Shown: positions 18,178-27,151 of the stretch, piece after piece
Position numbering within the stretch: position 1 is the stretch's first letter
Layout of the letters: each line of letters opens with the position of its first letter
Origin: Phycisphaeraceae bacterium
GTDB taxonomy: Bacteria; Planctomycetota; Phycisphaerae; Phycisphaerales; UBA1924
Direction of reading: 5' to 3'
DNA length: 64,000 nt
NCBI GenBank assembly: GCA_019636515.1
Contig: JAHBXI010000003.1
Coordinates: 577,478-641,477 of the forward strand
Notes under the pieces: model-generated
Told to the model about the DNA's origin: nothing
What the model saw: the letters and a program-made list of their open reading frames with translations, nothing else
The model's database searches: none
Translations under genes and position numbers: made by a program

Positions 18178-21084
18178 ATGAGCGGGATCAGTTCAGGAGT
18201 CGGGCCGTTCAGCGGGATCAACACGGCTCAACTGATCGAGCGACTCATCGCGATCGAGTCAAGGCCGGTGTCGATCGCGCAGGGACGCCTGGGCCAGTTG
18301 CAACTCCAGCAGACCGCGATCCTCGACCTCAATTCCCGCCTGAGCGCGCTGCGTGACGCCGCGTCGGCGTTTCGGACCAAGAAAACCTTCAACCTCACGT
18401 CCGCGGCGTCGAGCAACGAATCGGCCCTGCGGGGGACCGCCTCGACCTCGGCACTCCCCGGCACCTACCAGTTCCTGGTCGATCGGCTCGTGTCGTCCCA
18501 GCAACTCCTCAGCCGGGGGTTTGCCGATCGGGATGCCACCGGCATCGGGGCCGGGTCGTTCACGTTCGAGTCGGCCAGGGCCAGGCTCGACCGCGACGTC
18601 TCCCTGAGCGACCTCAACGGCGGAGAGGGTGTCGCCCGCGGGAAGATCGTTCTTTCCGAAGGCTCCAACTCGGTGACGGTTGACCTGTCGAAGGCCGCCA
18701 CGGTCTCCGAAGTCCTCGACGCCATCAACTCCAACGGCGTGGTCGCCGTGACCGCGAAGGCCGACGGCGGACGGCTCCAACTCCGCCATGCCTCCGGGTC
18801 GTCCTTCACCGTTTCCGATGGGGCCGGGTACACCACCGCCTCGAGCCTGGGAATCGCCGGGGCCTCCAACGGGTCGGGCGTGCTCACCGGCTCATCGGTC
18901 TACGGGATGTCCCTGGCGACCTCGCTCGCATCGCTCAACGACGGCAACGGTGTCTCGCTGACGAGCATCGCCGGCACGGGGGCGTACAACCTGGTGGTGA
19001 GGGTCACCCTCACGGGCGGGCACACGACCGACGTGAAAGTGAACCTCGGCGAGGTCTACGAGACGCAGGGCAACACACAGGTCCTCAAGGAAACGGCGGT
19101 CTCGACGGTCGGGGGGGCGATCGCGAGGATCAACGCCGCCCTCGAAGATGCGGGGAAGGACTTCCTGAAGGCCGCGGTCGCGGCCGACGGCTCGCGCCTG
19201 ACCTTCGCGGACACCTCGGGGACGGTGACGGACCTGCAGTTTGCCGACAATCCCACGCTCAAGGACACCACCGCGCGGGACCTGGGGCTGACCTCCGGGT
19301 CGTTCGGCGGCGGGGTCTACCACGGCGCCACGATCCTCGCCGGCCTGAACACCACCCTGGCCTCGACGCTCCATGGGGGAAAGGGCATCGGCGGCGATGG
19401 CGTGCTGGAGATCACCGCCCGCGACGGGACGAGTTTCTCGGTGACCATCGACACCGGCGGGTCGATCTCAAAGATCGCCCGCGAGATCGAGGACGCCTCC
19501 GGGCTTGGCTCCAACGGAAAGCCTCGGCTCACCGTGGCCGTGAATTCCAAGGGGACCGGCCTGGTCGTGACCGACAACACGGGAGCGACCTCGTCGAACC
19601 TGATCATCCGCGGGACCGACGGCGTCAACACCGCCGAGTCGCTCGGCCTCCAGACCGCCCCGGGGGGCGTGGCGTCGTCCACCGTCGAGTCGGGGAACCT
19701 CCAGCGAGCCTACGTCGCCCGGTCCACGCTGGTCGGCACCCTCAACGGCGGCAAGGGCATCGGCGTCGGCAAGATACGCCTGACCGACGGCTTTGGCCTC
19801 ACGGTCGTCGTGGACATCGGGAAGGACACGACCAACGTCGGGCAGTTGATCGACGAGATCAATTCGATGGCCTCGGGCAAGGGGCTGAAACTCAAGGCCG
19901 TCATCAACGACACCGGAGACGGCATCGCGGTCGTGGAGGACCTGGGAAGCGGCCCGGCGGGTACACAGAAAATCAAGATCGCCGACGAGACGGGCTCGGT
20001 CGCCGCCTCGCTTCGCCTGGCCGGAGAGGCCAAGGGCGTCGGGGCCGAGAACACCCTCGTCGGCTCGTACGAGCGGGTCCTGACGTTCTCCCCGGGGGAC
20101 ACCCTCGAGGCGGTCGCCAAGAAGATCAACGAGGCGGGCGTGGGACTCAGCGCGTCGATCATCCGCGACGGGTCGGGGTCCAGCCCGTTCCGCCTGGCGC
20201 TCAGCGCCACGTCGGCGGGCGTGGCCGGGCGAGTGCTGGTAGACACGGGGAACCTCGACCTGGCGCTCAACGTCCTGGACAAGGGCAACGATTCCCGGGT
20301 GTTTTTCGGCTCGACGGACCCCGCCCGGGCGATCCTGCTGGGAGGGTCTTCAAACACCCTCGACGGGGTGATCTCCGGCGTCACGATCGACCTGCGGTCG
20401 CCCTCCGCGGACCCGGTCACGCTGACGGTGACGCGGGATACCTCCGGCATCGAGGCCGAGGTCAATCGCTTCATCGACGCCTTCAACGGGATCGTCACGC
20501 GCATCAAGCAGCAGCAGTCGTACAACTCCGAGACACGGGCCAAGGGCCCGCTCCTGGGAGACGGGTCGACCAGCGCCCTGCACGTCGCCCTTTTCAATAC
20601 CCTCCAGTCCCCGGCGCAGAACATCGCCGGCCGGTACCGACGCCTGGCCGAAGTCGGCGTCGAGGTCGGCTCGGGAGGCAAGGTCGCCTTGAACGTGGAG
20701 AAGTTCCGCCGGGCACTGGCCGAGGACCCCGCCTCGGTCGAGGCTCTTTTTACGGCCCGCGTCCAGGAATCCTCGTCCGGACAGGTCGACCTGGGCGACG
20801 GCATCACCGCCACCGATCCCGACGCGGGAACCAAGTTCTCGTCCCTGGGCGTCGTCGGCATGATCGAGGAACTGGCCCGGCGTTACACCGACACGTCCAA
20901 GGGTCTCTGGACCGCCAAGCGCGACGCGACCGATTCCATGATCCGCTCCCAGAGCCGGCGGATCGACTCGATGAACGCCCGGCTGGATGCCCGCCGTGCC
21001 GCGCTCCAGTCCCAGTTCCAGCGCATGGAAAAGGCCATCGCCCAACTCCAGCAGCAGCAGTCCGCCCTCAACTCGCTGGGCTGA
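18178..21084 (+). CDS. fliD: Flagellar hook-associated protein 2 (filament cap)
   Basis: FliD caps the flagellar filament and folds incoming flagellin. The N terminus (MSGISSGVGPFSGIN..LIERLIAIESRPVS) and C terminus (RRYTDTSKGLWTAKRD, RRIDSMNARLDARRAALQSQ, MEKAIAQLQQQQSALNSL) are the conserved coiled ends. The 968 residues are far above the usual 450-700: the middle repeats a flagellin-hook-IN-like unit about four times (LNGGEGVARGKIVL, LNDGNGVSLTSI, LHGGKGIGGDGVLEI, LNGGKGIGVGKIRLTDG), each followed by a V(D)xxxxxTVxxxxxxIN strand-helix. An ATG 15 bases upstream is in frame; 18178 was chosen because FliD proteins begin with this motif and GGAG lies nine bases before it. fliS follows after 50 bases. 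Confidence 0.9.
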   Translation: MSGISSGVGPFSGINTAQLIERLIAIESRPVSIAQGRLGQLQLQQTAILDLNSRLSALRDAASAFRTKKTFNLTSAASSNESALRGTASTSALPGTYQFLVDRLVSSQQLLSRGFADRDATGIGAGSFTFESARARLDRDVSLSDLNGGEGVARGKIVLSEGSNSVTVDLSKAATVSEVLDAINSNGVVAVTAKADGGRLQLRHASGSSFTVSDGAGYTTASSLGIAGASNGSGVLTGSSVYGMSLATSLASLNDGNGVSLTSIAGTGAYNLVVRVTLTGGHTTDVKVNLGEVYETQGNTQVLKETAVSTVGGAIARINAALEDAGKDFLKAAVAADGSRLTFADTSGTVTDLQFADNPTLKDTTARDLGLTSGSFGGGVYHGATILAGLNTTLASTLHGGKGIGGDGVLEITARDGTSFSVTIDTGGSISKIAREIEDASGLGSNGKPRLTVAVNSKGTGLVVTDNTGATSSNLIIRGTDGVNTAESLGLQTAPGGVASSTVESGNLQRAYVARSTLVGTLNGGKGIGVGKIRLTDGFGLTVVVDIGKDTTNVGQLIDEINSMASGKGLKLKAVINDTGDGIAVVEDLGSGPAGTQKIKIADETGSVAASLRLAGEAKGVGAENTLVGSYERVLTFSPGDTLEAVAKKINEAGVGLSASIIRDGSGSSPFRLALSATSAGVAGRVLVDTGNLDLALNVLDKGNDSRVFFGSTDPARAILLGGSSNTLDGVISGVTIDLRSPSADPVTLTVTRDTSGIEAEVNRFIDAFNGIVTRIKQQQSYNSETRAKGPLLGDGSTSALHVALFNTLQSPAQNIAGRYRRLAEVGVEVGSGGKVALNVEKFRRALAEDPASVEALFTARVQESSSGQVDLGDGITATDPDAGTKFSSLGVVGMIEELARRYTDTSKGLWTAKRDATDSMIRSQSRRIDSMNARLDARRAALQSQFQRMEKAIAQLQQQQSALNSLG

Positions 21085-21134
21085 GCACCTCTCGATGAAG
21101 CGGCCCCCTCCCGCGGCCGATAGTCCATGACGCC

Positions 21135-21587
21135 ATGACCGCCCACGCCTTCTCCCCCGCCAACCCCAGCGCCAGCGCGAACGCCTACCTGCGTTCCAAG
21201 GTCATGACCGCGTCCCCCGCCGAACTCAGGCTCATGCTCCTCGACGGGGCCATCAAGTTTGCCCGCCAGGGACGCGAGGGCATCGAACGCCGGGATTACG
21301 AGCGGATGTTCAACGGACTTTCCCAGTGCCGCGACATCGTCACCGAACTCATCGTGAGTGTCCGTGACCAGGGCGACCACGACCTGGCCGAGAAGGTCCG
21401 CGGCCTGTACGCCTTTATCTACAGCCAACTCCTCGAAGCGAGCCTTTCCAAGAGCATCGCCCACTGCGACCAGGCCATCGAGCGGCTCGAGTACGAGCGC
21501 CAGACCTGGGCCATGCTGATGAAGAAACTCGCCGACGAACGCGGCGCCGAAGTCCACCCGCCGATGCGCGCCGATCAAAGCGCGTGA
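21135..21587 (+). CDS. fliS: Flagellar export chaperone FliS
   Basis: A 150-residue helical chaperone that binds the C terminus of flagellin in the cytoplasm and prevents early polymerisation. The core (AYLRSKVMTASPAELRLMLL, DGAIKFARQGREGIERRDYE, SQCRDIVTELIVSV, GLYAFIYSQLLEASLSKS) is typical FliS. It lies directly after fliD, the usual fliD-fliS order. The pair is the only flagellar structural operon in the window; a FlgM-like gene lies at 49.1 kb. Confidence 0.92.
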   Translation: MTAHAFSPANPSASANAYLRSKVMTASPAELRLMLLDGAIKFARQGREGIERRDYERMFNGLSQCRDIVTELIVSVRDQGDHDLAEKVRGLYAFIYSQLLEASLSKSIAHCDQAIERLEYERQTWAMLMKKLADERGAEVHPPMRADQSA

Positions 21588-21645
21588 CGAGAGGTGATCG
21601 GCATGGCCCCGGGGCCCTTGCGGAACACGCCCGACGGTCTTGGCG

Positions 21646-23577
21646 TCACGGAGCACGCTTGATGATCACGGCGGTGACGTCGTCGATCTGTGGCGCGGAT
21701 CCCGCGAAATCCTCAACATCCCGCACCAGCCCCTCGATGATCGAGCCCGAGTCGCGGGGCGCGTGCCGAGCGAGGCTTTCCCGGAGGCGATCGGTGCCGA
21801 ACATGCGGCCATCGGCCCTCGACCACTCGAAAAGGCCATCGGTGGTGAGCGCGAGGATATCGCCCGGGCCGAGGCAGAACCGCTGCGCCTCATCGAACAC
21901 GGCATCCGGAGAGATGCCCAGCGGCAGGCCGTGCGCGCCGTGCGAGTCCACCGACCCGGTCGCCTTGGAGTAATGCAGGATCGGGCCGTGGCCCGCCGAG
22001 AGCACCTGCACCTCGCCGGCGCGGGAGTCGATGACCGCCGCCACGAGCGTGATGAATCGCGAGTCGGAAAGATCGGTTCCCAGGAGTTCGTTCAACTCGC
22101 TCATGGACTCCGACAGCCCGTCGTACTTGCGGAAGATCGCGCGGGTGTAGGCCCTGCAGAAAGCCGTTACCAGCGCGGGACCAAGACCGTGGCCCGTCAC
22201 ATCGGCGAGCACGATCACGAACCGGCCGTCGGGAAGCAACTGCCAGTCGTAGTAGTCGCCGCCGGTCTGGTCGGCGGGTCGGCTCCATCCGGCGACGTCG
22301 AAGCCCTCGATGGGCGGCGGCTCCGCGGGAAGCAAGCCCTGCTGGATCTGCCGGGCGACATGCATATCCCGCTCGAGCCGCTCACGAGCGGCTCGCTCGT
22401 CGGCCAGGCGATCGATGTGGGCCTCGAGGTCGTCGGTCATGGTGTTGAACGCGCGGCCGAGGTCCGCGATCTCGTCCGATCCGGTGACTCCCTCCACTCG
22501 CGCGATCAGGTCTCCCGACGCGATGCGACGGGCGCTGTCGCGCAGACGCCGGATTGGACGAGCCATCGCGCCAGAAACCACCACGATGCTCGCCACGATC
22601 ATGGTCAGCGCGGCGCCCAGGCCAATGACCGCCATGCGGACCCGCCTGTTGGCGGTGGCGAACGCCACTCGCTCCGGCATGAGCGCGACCACCGACCACC
22701 CCGTCGATTCCATCGGGGCGAAGAAGGTCCATTGGGTTTCGGCGAACGCCTCCCACCCGCGGGGAAGGGCGCCGCGGAATCCCGGAACCACCGCCACGCC
22801 CGGCTTCCCGGAGATCATCCGCACAGCCGCCAGCGCGAGTTCCGTGTGGCCGGCGGCCTGTGCCGCCTGCATGATCGTTTTTCCCGTGTCATCGTCGTCC
22901 AGCCCCGAAAACACGAACCGGCCTTCGGGAGTCAGGATGAAAAACGACAGCCCGCTCAGCACTTCAGCGCCCACGCGATCCCTGATGGAGTCGAGGTCCA
23001 CGTCGACGGTCGTCACGCCGGCAAGCCGGTCTCCCACGGGGAACGGCGAACTGAAGGTAACCATGGTGACGTTGCCGGCGCCGGCATCAAAGTACGGGGC
23101 TGACCATACCCCCCGTCCACGGGTGATCGGCTCGTGCCACCACGTCCACCGCGGGTCGGCGTGCCAGTCATACGTGGATCGACCGATGTTCAGCCTTCGC
23201 AAGCCTTCGCCGTCCCGGCATACGTAGGGGCAGAACAGGTCGTCACCCATCGTGCGAACGGCGGGGTCAAAGGCCATCGCGGCACCGAAGATCACCCGGC
23301 TCTGCATCACGTTGGCGCCGAGTTGCGAGTAGATGCCCGATTCGGAAAGGTCCGGGCGCAACGCCATCGCCTGGGCGGTCGTGGCCGCGATGGCCGACGC
23401 GGCCCGGAACGCGCCGTCAAATCGCGCGGCCGCATCCGAAGCCCGTTGCAGCGATTCTCGCTCGATGTCGGATGCGTTGGAATCTCGCAGGTGACCGATC
23501 GTGATGACCAGCACGCCGACGATGATCACCAGCGTGGGCAACGCGATCCACAGCAGCATCTTCGTTCGAATGCTCAA
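21646..23577 (-). CDS. Membrane sensor with HAMP and SpoIIE/PP2C phosphatase domain
   Basis: A 643-residue RsbU-type signalling protein. An N-terminal membrane helix (LLWIALPTLVIIVGVLVITI) is followed by a ~270-residue double-Cache-like sensor (DPAVRTMGDD, STYDWHADPRWTWWHEP, WSAPYFDAGAGNVTMVTFS, STGWSVVALMP), a second helix (MAVIGLGAALTMIVASIVVV), HAMP (MARPIRRLRDSARRIASGD), a coiled linker and SpoIIE (GGDYYDW, VLADVTGHGLGPALV, HGPILHYS, LGPGDILALTTDGLFEW, APQIDDVTAVIIK). It should dephosphorylate an anti-anti-sigma protein (STAS) in response to an external ligand. No STAS or RsbW gene lies next to it. It is convergent with fliS. Confidence 0.88.
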   Translation of the reverse strand: MSIRTKMLLWIALPTLVIIVGVLVITIGHLRDSNASDIERESLQRASDAAARFDGAFRAASAIAATTAQAMALRPDLSESGIYSQLGANVMQSRVIFGAAMAFDPAVRTMGDDLFCPYVCRDGEGLRRLNIGRSTYDWHADPRWTWWHEPITRGRGVWSAPYFDAGAGNVTMVTFSSPFPVGDRLAGVTTVDVDLDSIRDRVGAEVLSGLSFFILTPEGRFVFSGLDDDDTGKTIMQAAQAAGHTELALAAVRMISGKPGVAVVPGFRGALPRGWEAFAETQWTFFAPMESTGWSVVALMPERVAFATANRRVRMAVIGLGAALTMIVASIVVVSGAMARPIRRLRDSARRIASGDLIARVEGVTGSDEIADLGRAFNTMTDDLEAHIDRLADERAARERLERDMHVARQIQQGLLPAEPPPIEGFDVAGWSRPADQTGGDYYDWQLLPDGRFVIVLADVTGHGLGPALVTAFCRAYTRAIFRKYDGLSESMSELNELLGTDLSDSRFITLVAAVIDSRAGEVQVLSAGHGPILHYSKATGSVDSHGAHGLPLGISPDAVFDEAQRFCLGPGDILALTTDGLFEWSRADGRMFGTDRLRESLARHAPRDSGSIIEGLVRDVEDFAGSAPQIDDVTAVIIKRAP

Positions 23578-24148
23578 CCTCGCACCGCACCTGGCTGGCT
23601 GGGACGGATCATCATCGGATCGATCGGGAGCCGGACTGGTTTCTCCGCGCAGGATATGCCAAGGTCGTGTCGCCCATCTCGGATACCGCCTCGATGCACC
23701 CTCCCCCGGGCGGGGGACGTCCGCGCCTCGTTGCCCCGTCGCGCAAGAGCCGCGCCTCGGACGACCACGTTACCCAGGCGACGCCTTCCCGGGAAGGGAG
23801 CATGAAGGCGCGTCCCAGAAGGCCCCGTACACTCGTGCCCGCTCGCCGCGCGTCCCATGACCGGGGCATGGCGACATCGCCCGGATGCCGTCGCAACATC
23901 CAGAGTTCCTTGCCCTGAACCACTCCGACGCTCACGCCACGCAACCATGCCCCAAAGGATCATCCGCGGAACACCAACCCGCGAACCCGATGCGGGAATC
24001 CCCCTTCCCGAGGCAATCGCATGCCTGTTCGTTCGTTCTTGTTCGGGGCGAACTCCGCGCCGACAGGATTTTGTACGGGCGGAATTCCGCCCTCACGCCC
24101 TGATTTCAGCATAAATGCCTCTCCGGGGGCCATCGAAGGAGTCCGACC
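23578..24148. other. Divergent intergenic region
   Basis: About 570 bases between the phosphatase and the LTxxQ gene. Several open frames cross it but none has a ribosome site or recognisable protein. A 16-base palindrome lies at 24077-24092. Confidence 0.45.
24077..24092. promoter_or_regulatory. Perfect 16-bp palindrome, possible operator
   Basis: GGGCGGAATTCCGCCC is a perfect palindrome 57 bases before the ATG at 24149. Position and symmetry fit an operator for a dimeric repressor, but no cognate regulator was seen. A related half-site, GGCGAACTCCGC, lies about 20 bases upstream. Confidence 0.35.
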
Positions 24149-25438
24149 ATGGGTGCCACGTTGATGTTCACGAATTTTGCATCCCGAGCCTGCCGATTGG
24201 GCGCCATCGCGGCGGTCGGCGTTGCCTCCATCCTCTCTCCGGCGGCCCACGGGCAGCCGGGCGGGGCCGGACGTGGCGGCCCGCAGGGGGGCGGCATGCG
24301 GGGGATGATGGGGGATCTGTTCTCTTCGCCCGTCACCAACCGCGAGATCGACCTGTTTACCCAGGTCGCGGGCCTGACCACCGATCAGAAAGAAGCGGCC
24401 AAGACGATTCTCGAAGGGTACCAGGAGAACTTCCGTTCCAGGTCAAACCGCGTCCAGCGCGACATGGACCGTGTCCGTGAGAAGTTCCAGGAGACAAGGG
24501 ATCCGGGAGTCTGGCTCGAACTGCGAACCACCATGCAGGACTTCCGCGCCCAGCGCACCCAGATGGAAGAGCAGTTCTTCAGCGACTTCAAGTCGCTGCT
24601 GACCCCGCAGCAGGTCGAGCGCTGGCCCGCCATCGAGCGAGCCCACCGCCGGTCACGCACCCTCGGACGCGGCATGATCTCCGGGGAGCGTGCCGACCTC
24701 ATCCAGATCATGGAATCGTCCGCCTTCCCCGTCGACGTCCAGGCGACCGTTCTTCCCGTGCTCGGCGACTACGAGGAGGCTCTCGATCGCGCCCTGATCG
24801 CCAGGAACAAGGCCTACGACGAAGTCGCCGACGCCTTTCAGCAGGGCGGCATGGGAGATGGCTTCGCCCGAGCCCAGGAACTGTTCGCCAAGGGCCGAGA
24901 GGCGAGCATCCGCGTGCGTGAGTTGAATCGCCGCTACGCCCGCCAGATCCTGGACATGCTTCCCGAGACGAGCAAGGAGGCCTTCGACTCGGCCTTCAAG
25001 CGGGCGAGTTATCCGGATGTCTACCGGCCCACCTCGGCCGGGCGACAGATCAGCGCCGCCGAGCAGTTCACCGACCTCGACGACACGCAGAAAGAGAGCC
25101 TCTCGGCCGTGAAGACCACCTACGCCCGCTCGCTCGCCGCCATCAACGAGAAGATGGCCGCCGCGATCACCAGGCGAGAAGAAGAATTCGACCCCCGGCA
25201 GATGATGCAGCGCATGGGGCGCGGCGGACGGGGCGGGGGGCAGGGCGACAACGATCAGACCGCGGAACTACGCCGCGAAAAGCGAGCCCTCGACGAAACG
25301 ACCGCCGCCAACCTCCGCAAGATCCTCCGGGAAGACCAGGTCGGTCGCCTTCCCCAGGAAGGTGACGATGAGGCCGGCGACCGCCGCCGCGGGGGTGGGG
25401 GTGGGGGTGGTGAGCGTCGGCGCGGTCAGGAGATCTGA
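24149..25438 (+). CDS. Secreted Spy/CpxP-like (LTxxQ) protein
   Basis: A 429-residue exported helical protein. A signal peptide (ACRLGAIAAVGVASILSPAAHG) is followed by a Gly-rich stretch and helical repeats with LTxxQ-like motifs (GLTTDQKEAAK, LLTPQQVERWP), as in the periplasmic Spy/CpxP chaperone family, though twice as long. The C terminus is Gly/Arg-rich (GGRGGGQGDND, RRRGGGGGGGERRR). Large secreted LTxxQ-like proteins are common in planctomycetes with unknown roles; chaperone or metal-stress function is an inference. GAAGGAG lies 8 bases before the start. A strong terminator follows. Confidence 0.7.
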   Translation: MGATLMFTNFASRACRLGAIAAVGVASILSPAAHGQPGGAGRGGPQGGGMRGMMGDLFSSPVTNREIDLFTQVAGLTTDQKEAAKTILEGYQENFRSRSNRVQRDMDRVREKFQETRDPGVWLELRTTMQDFRAQRTQMEEQFFSDFKSLLTPQQVERWPAIERAHRRSRTLGRGMISGERADLIQIMESSAFPVDVQATVLPVLGDYEEALDRALIARNKAYDEVADAFQQGGMGDGFARAQELFAKGREASIRVRELNRRYARQILDMLPETSKEAFDSAFKRASYPDVYRPTSAGRQISAAEQFTDLDDTQKESLSAVKTTYARSLAAINEKMAAAITRREEEFDPRQMMQRMGRGGRGGGQGDNDQTAELRREKRALDETTAANLRKILREDQVGRLPQEGDDEAGDRRRGGGGGGGERRRGQEI

Positions 25439-25473
25439 CCCTCGACGCCGAGCCGAAAGCCAAGAACCCGACG

Positions 25474-25495
25474 CGGGGCCTTCGAGGCCCCGTTT
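25474..25495 (+). terminator. Intrinsic terminator
   Basis: CGGGGCCT and AGGCCCCG pair perfectly around a 2-3 base loop and are followed by TTTT, 35 bases after the LTxxQ gene. Confidence 0.85.
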
Positions 25496-25530
25496 TCGCC
25501 CTGTTTTCGCCCTGTTTTTCGCCCTGTTTC
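25492..25530 (+). repeat. Tandem 11-12 bp repeat abutting the terminator
   Basis: GTTTTCGCCCT is repeated three times and a fourth copy decays into GTTTCTTC. The array repeats the T-tract of the terminator and may strengthen termination. Confidence 0.7.
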
Positions 25531-25690
25531 TTCATGGAGGGGCCGCGGCCCCACACGGTCGCGAGATCCCTGGCGATGTCGTTATCCGGTGCCGTTCGCT
25601 CCGCCTGGTTCGGTGCCAGGCCTGCCATGCACCGCGGCCAGGCCCGGCGGGCCATCGCTCCGGTGCATTCCGCGGGCATGCGGATTCACG

Positions 25691-27118
25691 TCAGATCGGA
25701 GACCGGGGCATGGCGTGGGCGAGTATGGCCGCGATCCGGGCGTGGTCGTGCGGCGAGCCCAGGTCGGTCCAGATCGCCTCGCGTACGTGGCGATCAAGGG
25801 ACTCGGCCCGTCGCACCATCGGTACTTCGGCGCCCAGCAGGTAGGAGGGCATGGTCAGGGTCGGCCCCTGGGAACCTGGAACCACGACCAATACCGCCAC
25901 GCCGACGGGTGTACTCCGGGCCGTGGTGAGCGAGACGCGGGCATCGCGCGGGGGCGTGTCTTCAATGATCGGAACTTCAAACTTCTCCAGTTGGACGGCC
26001 AGTTCCTTTTCGGTGGCGGTGTTGCCCGCAAAGACGGTTCGGAGTTCCCACAATTTTTCAGGAGCATCGCCACGGGCGTCCAGAGGGCGTGCCATCAACC
26101 ACCAGGAACCAAACTCGGTATCAACCCTGACGATGCGCGACGGTATGAGTTGGCAGACGCAGACAAGGTTCGGCTCTATCGGACGAAGCATGACCCACCG
26201 GAGCAGTCGCTCCCGGGTGGGCGGTAGTCGCTCCCCGATGGGCGTGGGGAGTCCGTTGATGGCCATGGAAGCGGTCGGCACGGCGAGGACGAGCACCGAG
26301 ACTGCCGTGAGGCAGAGTCCGTGGGCAAACTTGAAAACCGGCGATGGAGGCGGGGCGCTCTCCGCGGCGCACTCGGAGCAACGATCCGCGTCGCAGCCCG
26401 ACAGGTCGTACCCGCAGGAAGCGCAACGCCCTGGCCTTCCATCGGTATGAGGGGATCGGAACGACTTGTGCGCTGGGCCGTAATGAACATAAGCGGCCAG
26501 CGCGGCGCCCCCGACCGCCCATATCGCCACCGAGAAAGCGACTTGCGCCGCCGATGGCACGAACCCGTCCATGAGAGACCGGGAACCCCCCGTCCGATCG
26601 AATCCAATGTACCACACGGCGAAGGCAACCATGCCCGCCAGGACAACCTGCCCGACCCAGCCGCGGGAGATGGCGTCGGCGATGATGGCCGGATGCGGCC
26701 TGTCGGATCGCCCGGCCGATCGGCAGGCCAGATGCACAATGATCATGGTGATGAGGTACGCGATGACAAGGCCCGCTGCCGCGGCGAGGAACGGAGCGAG
26801 CGGGATGCCCGCCTCGAAACCCATGAACGCCAGTGGTTCGGGGAACCAGACCGGGCCCAGGTGCGTCATGGCGCGCTCAACCCCGCCCGGTAAGGCGTGG
26901 CCCTGGTTGGTCAGGAGACTCTCCGAGCGGTAGTACCAGCCCTCGAGTTCCGCGGTGCGGACGGGGCCGAGGCGCGGCCCATCGTTCGTAATCAAGCCCT
27001 GGTACAAGGACCGGAACACCCCCCAGCGGGAGCCTTGAGCCGAGGCAAACACCACCGCAAAAAGAAGCGGAGACGCGATGACACTGTAAAGAATCCCCCG
27101 ACCCATGCGAACAGACAT
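25691..27118 (-). CDS. Membrane protein with CxxCGYDL zinc ribbon
   Basis: A 475-residue protein with about five membrane segments (ILYSVIASPLLFAVVFASA, LAPFLAAAAGLVIAYLITMIIV, VGQVVLAGMVAFAVWYIGF, VAFSVAIWAVGGAALAAYVHY and, after the ribbon, LCLTAVSVLVLAVPTASMA). Between helices four and five a cytoplasmic loop carries a zinc ribbon, CASCGYDLSGCDADRCSECA. This ribbon is a hallmark of many planctomycete membrane proteins whose function is unknown. The C-terminal ~170 residues are probably extracytoplasmic. AGGAG seven bases upstream fixes the start. It follows the next gene by 33 bases on the same strand, so the two are probably co-transcribed. Confidence 0.68.
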   Translation of the reverse strand: MSVRMGRGILYSVIASPLLFAVVFASAQGSRWGVFRSLYQGLITNDGPRLGPVRTAELEGWYYRSESLLTNQGHALPGGVERAMTHLGPVWFPEPLAFMGFEAGIPLAPFLAAAAGLVIAYLITMIIVHLACRSAGRSDRPHPAIIADAISRGWVGQVVLAGMVAFAVWYIGFDRTGGSRSLMDGFVPSAAQVAFSVAIWAVGGAALAAYVHYGPAHKSFRSPHTDGRPGRCASCGYDLSGCDADRCSECAAESAPPPSPVFKFAHGLCLTAVSVLVLAVPTASMAINGLPTPIGERLPPTRERLLRWVMLRPIEPNLVCVCQLIPSRIVRVDTEFGSWWLMARPLDARGDAPEKLWELRTVFAGNTATEKELAVQLEKFEVPIIEDTPPRDARVSLTTARSTPVGVAVLVVVPGSQGPTLTMPSYLLGAEVPMVRRAESLDRHVREAIWTDLGSPHDHARIAAILAHAMPRSPI

Positions 27119-27151
27119 CGGCTCACTCCTCGGCCGTCCCTGAACGACATT

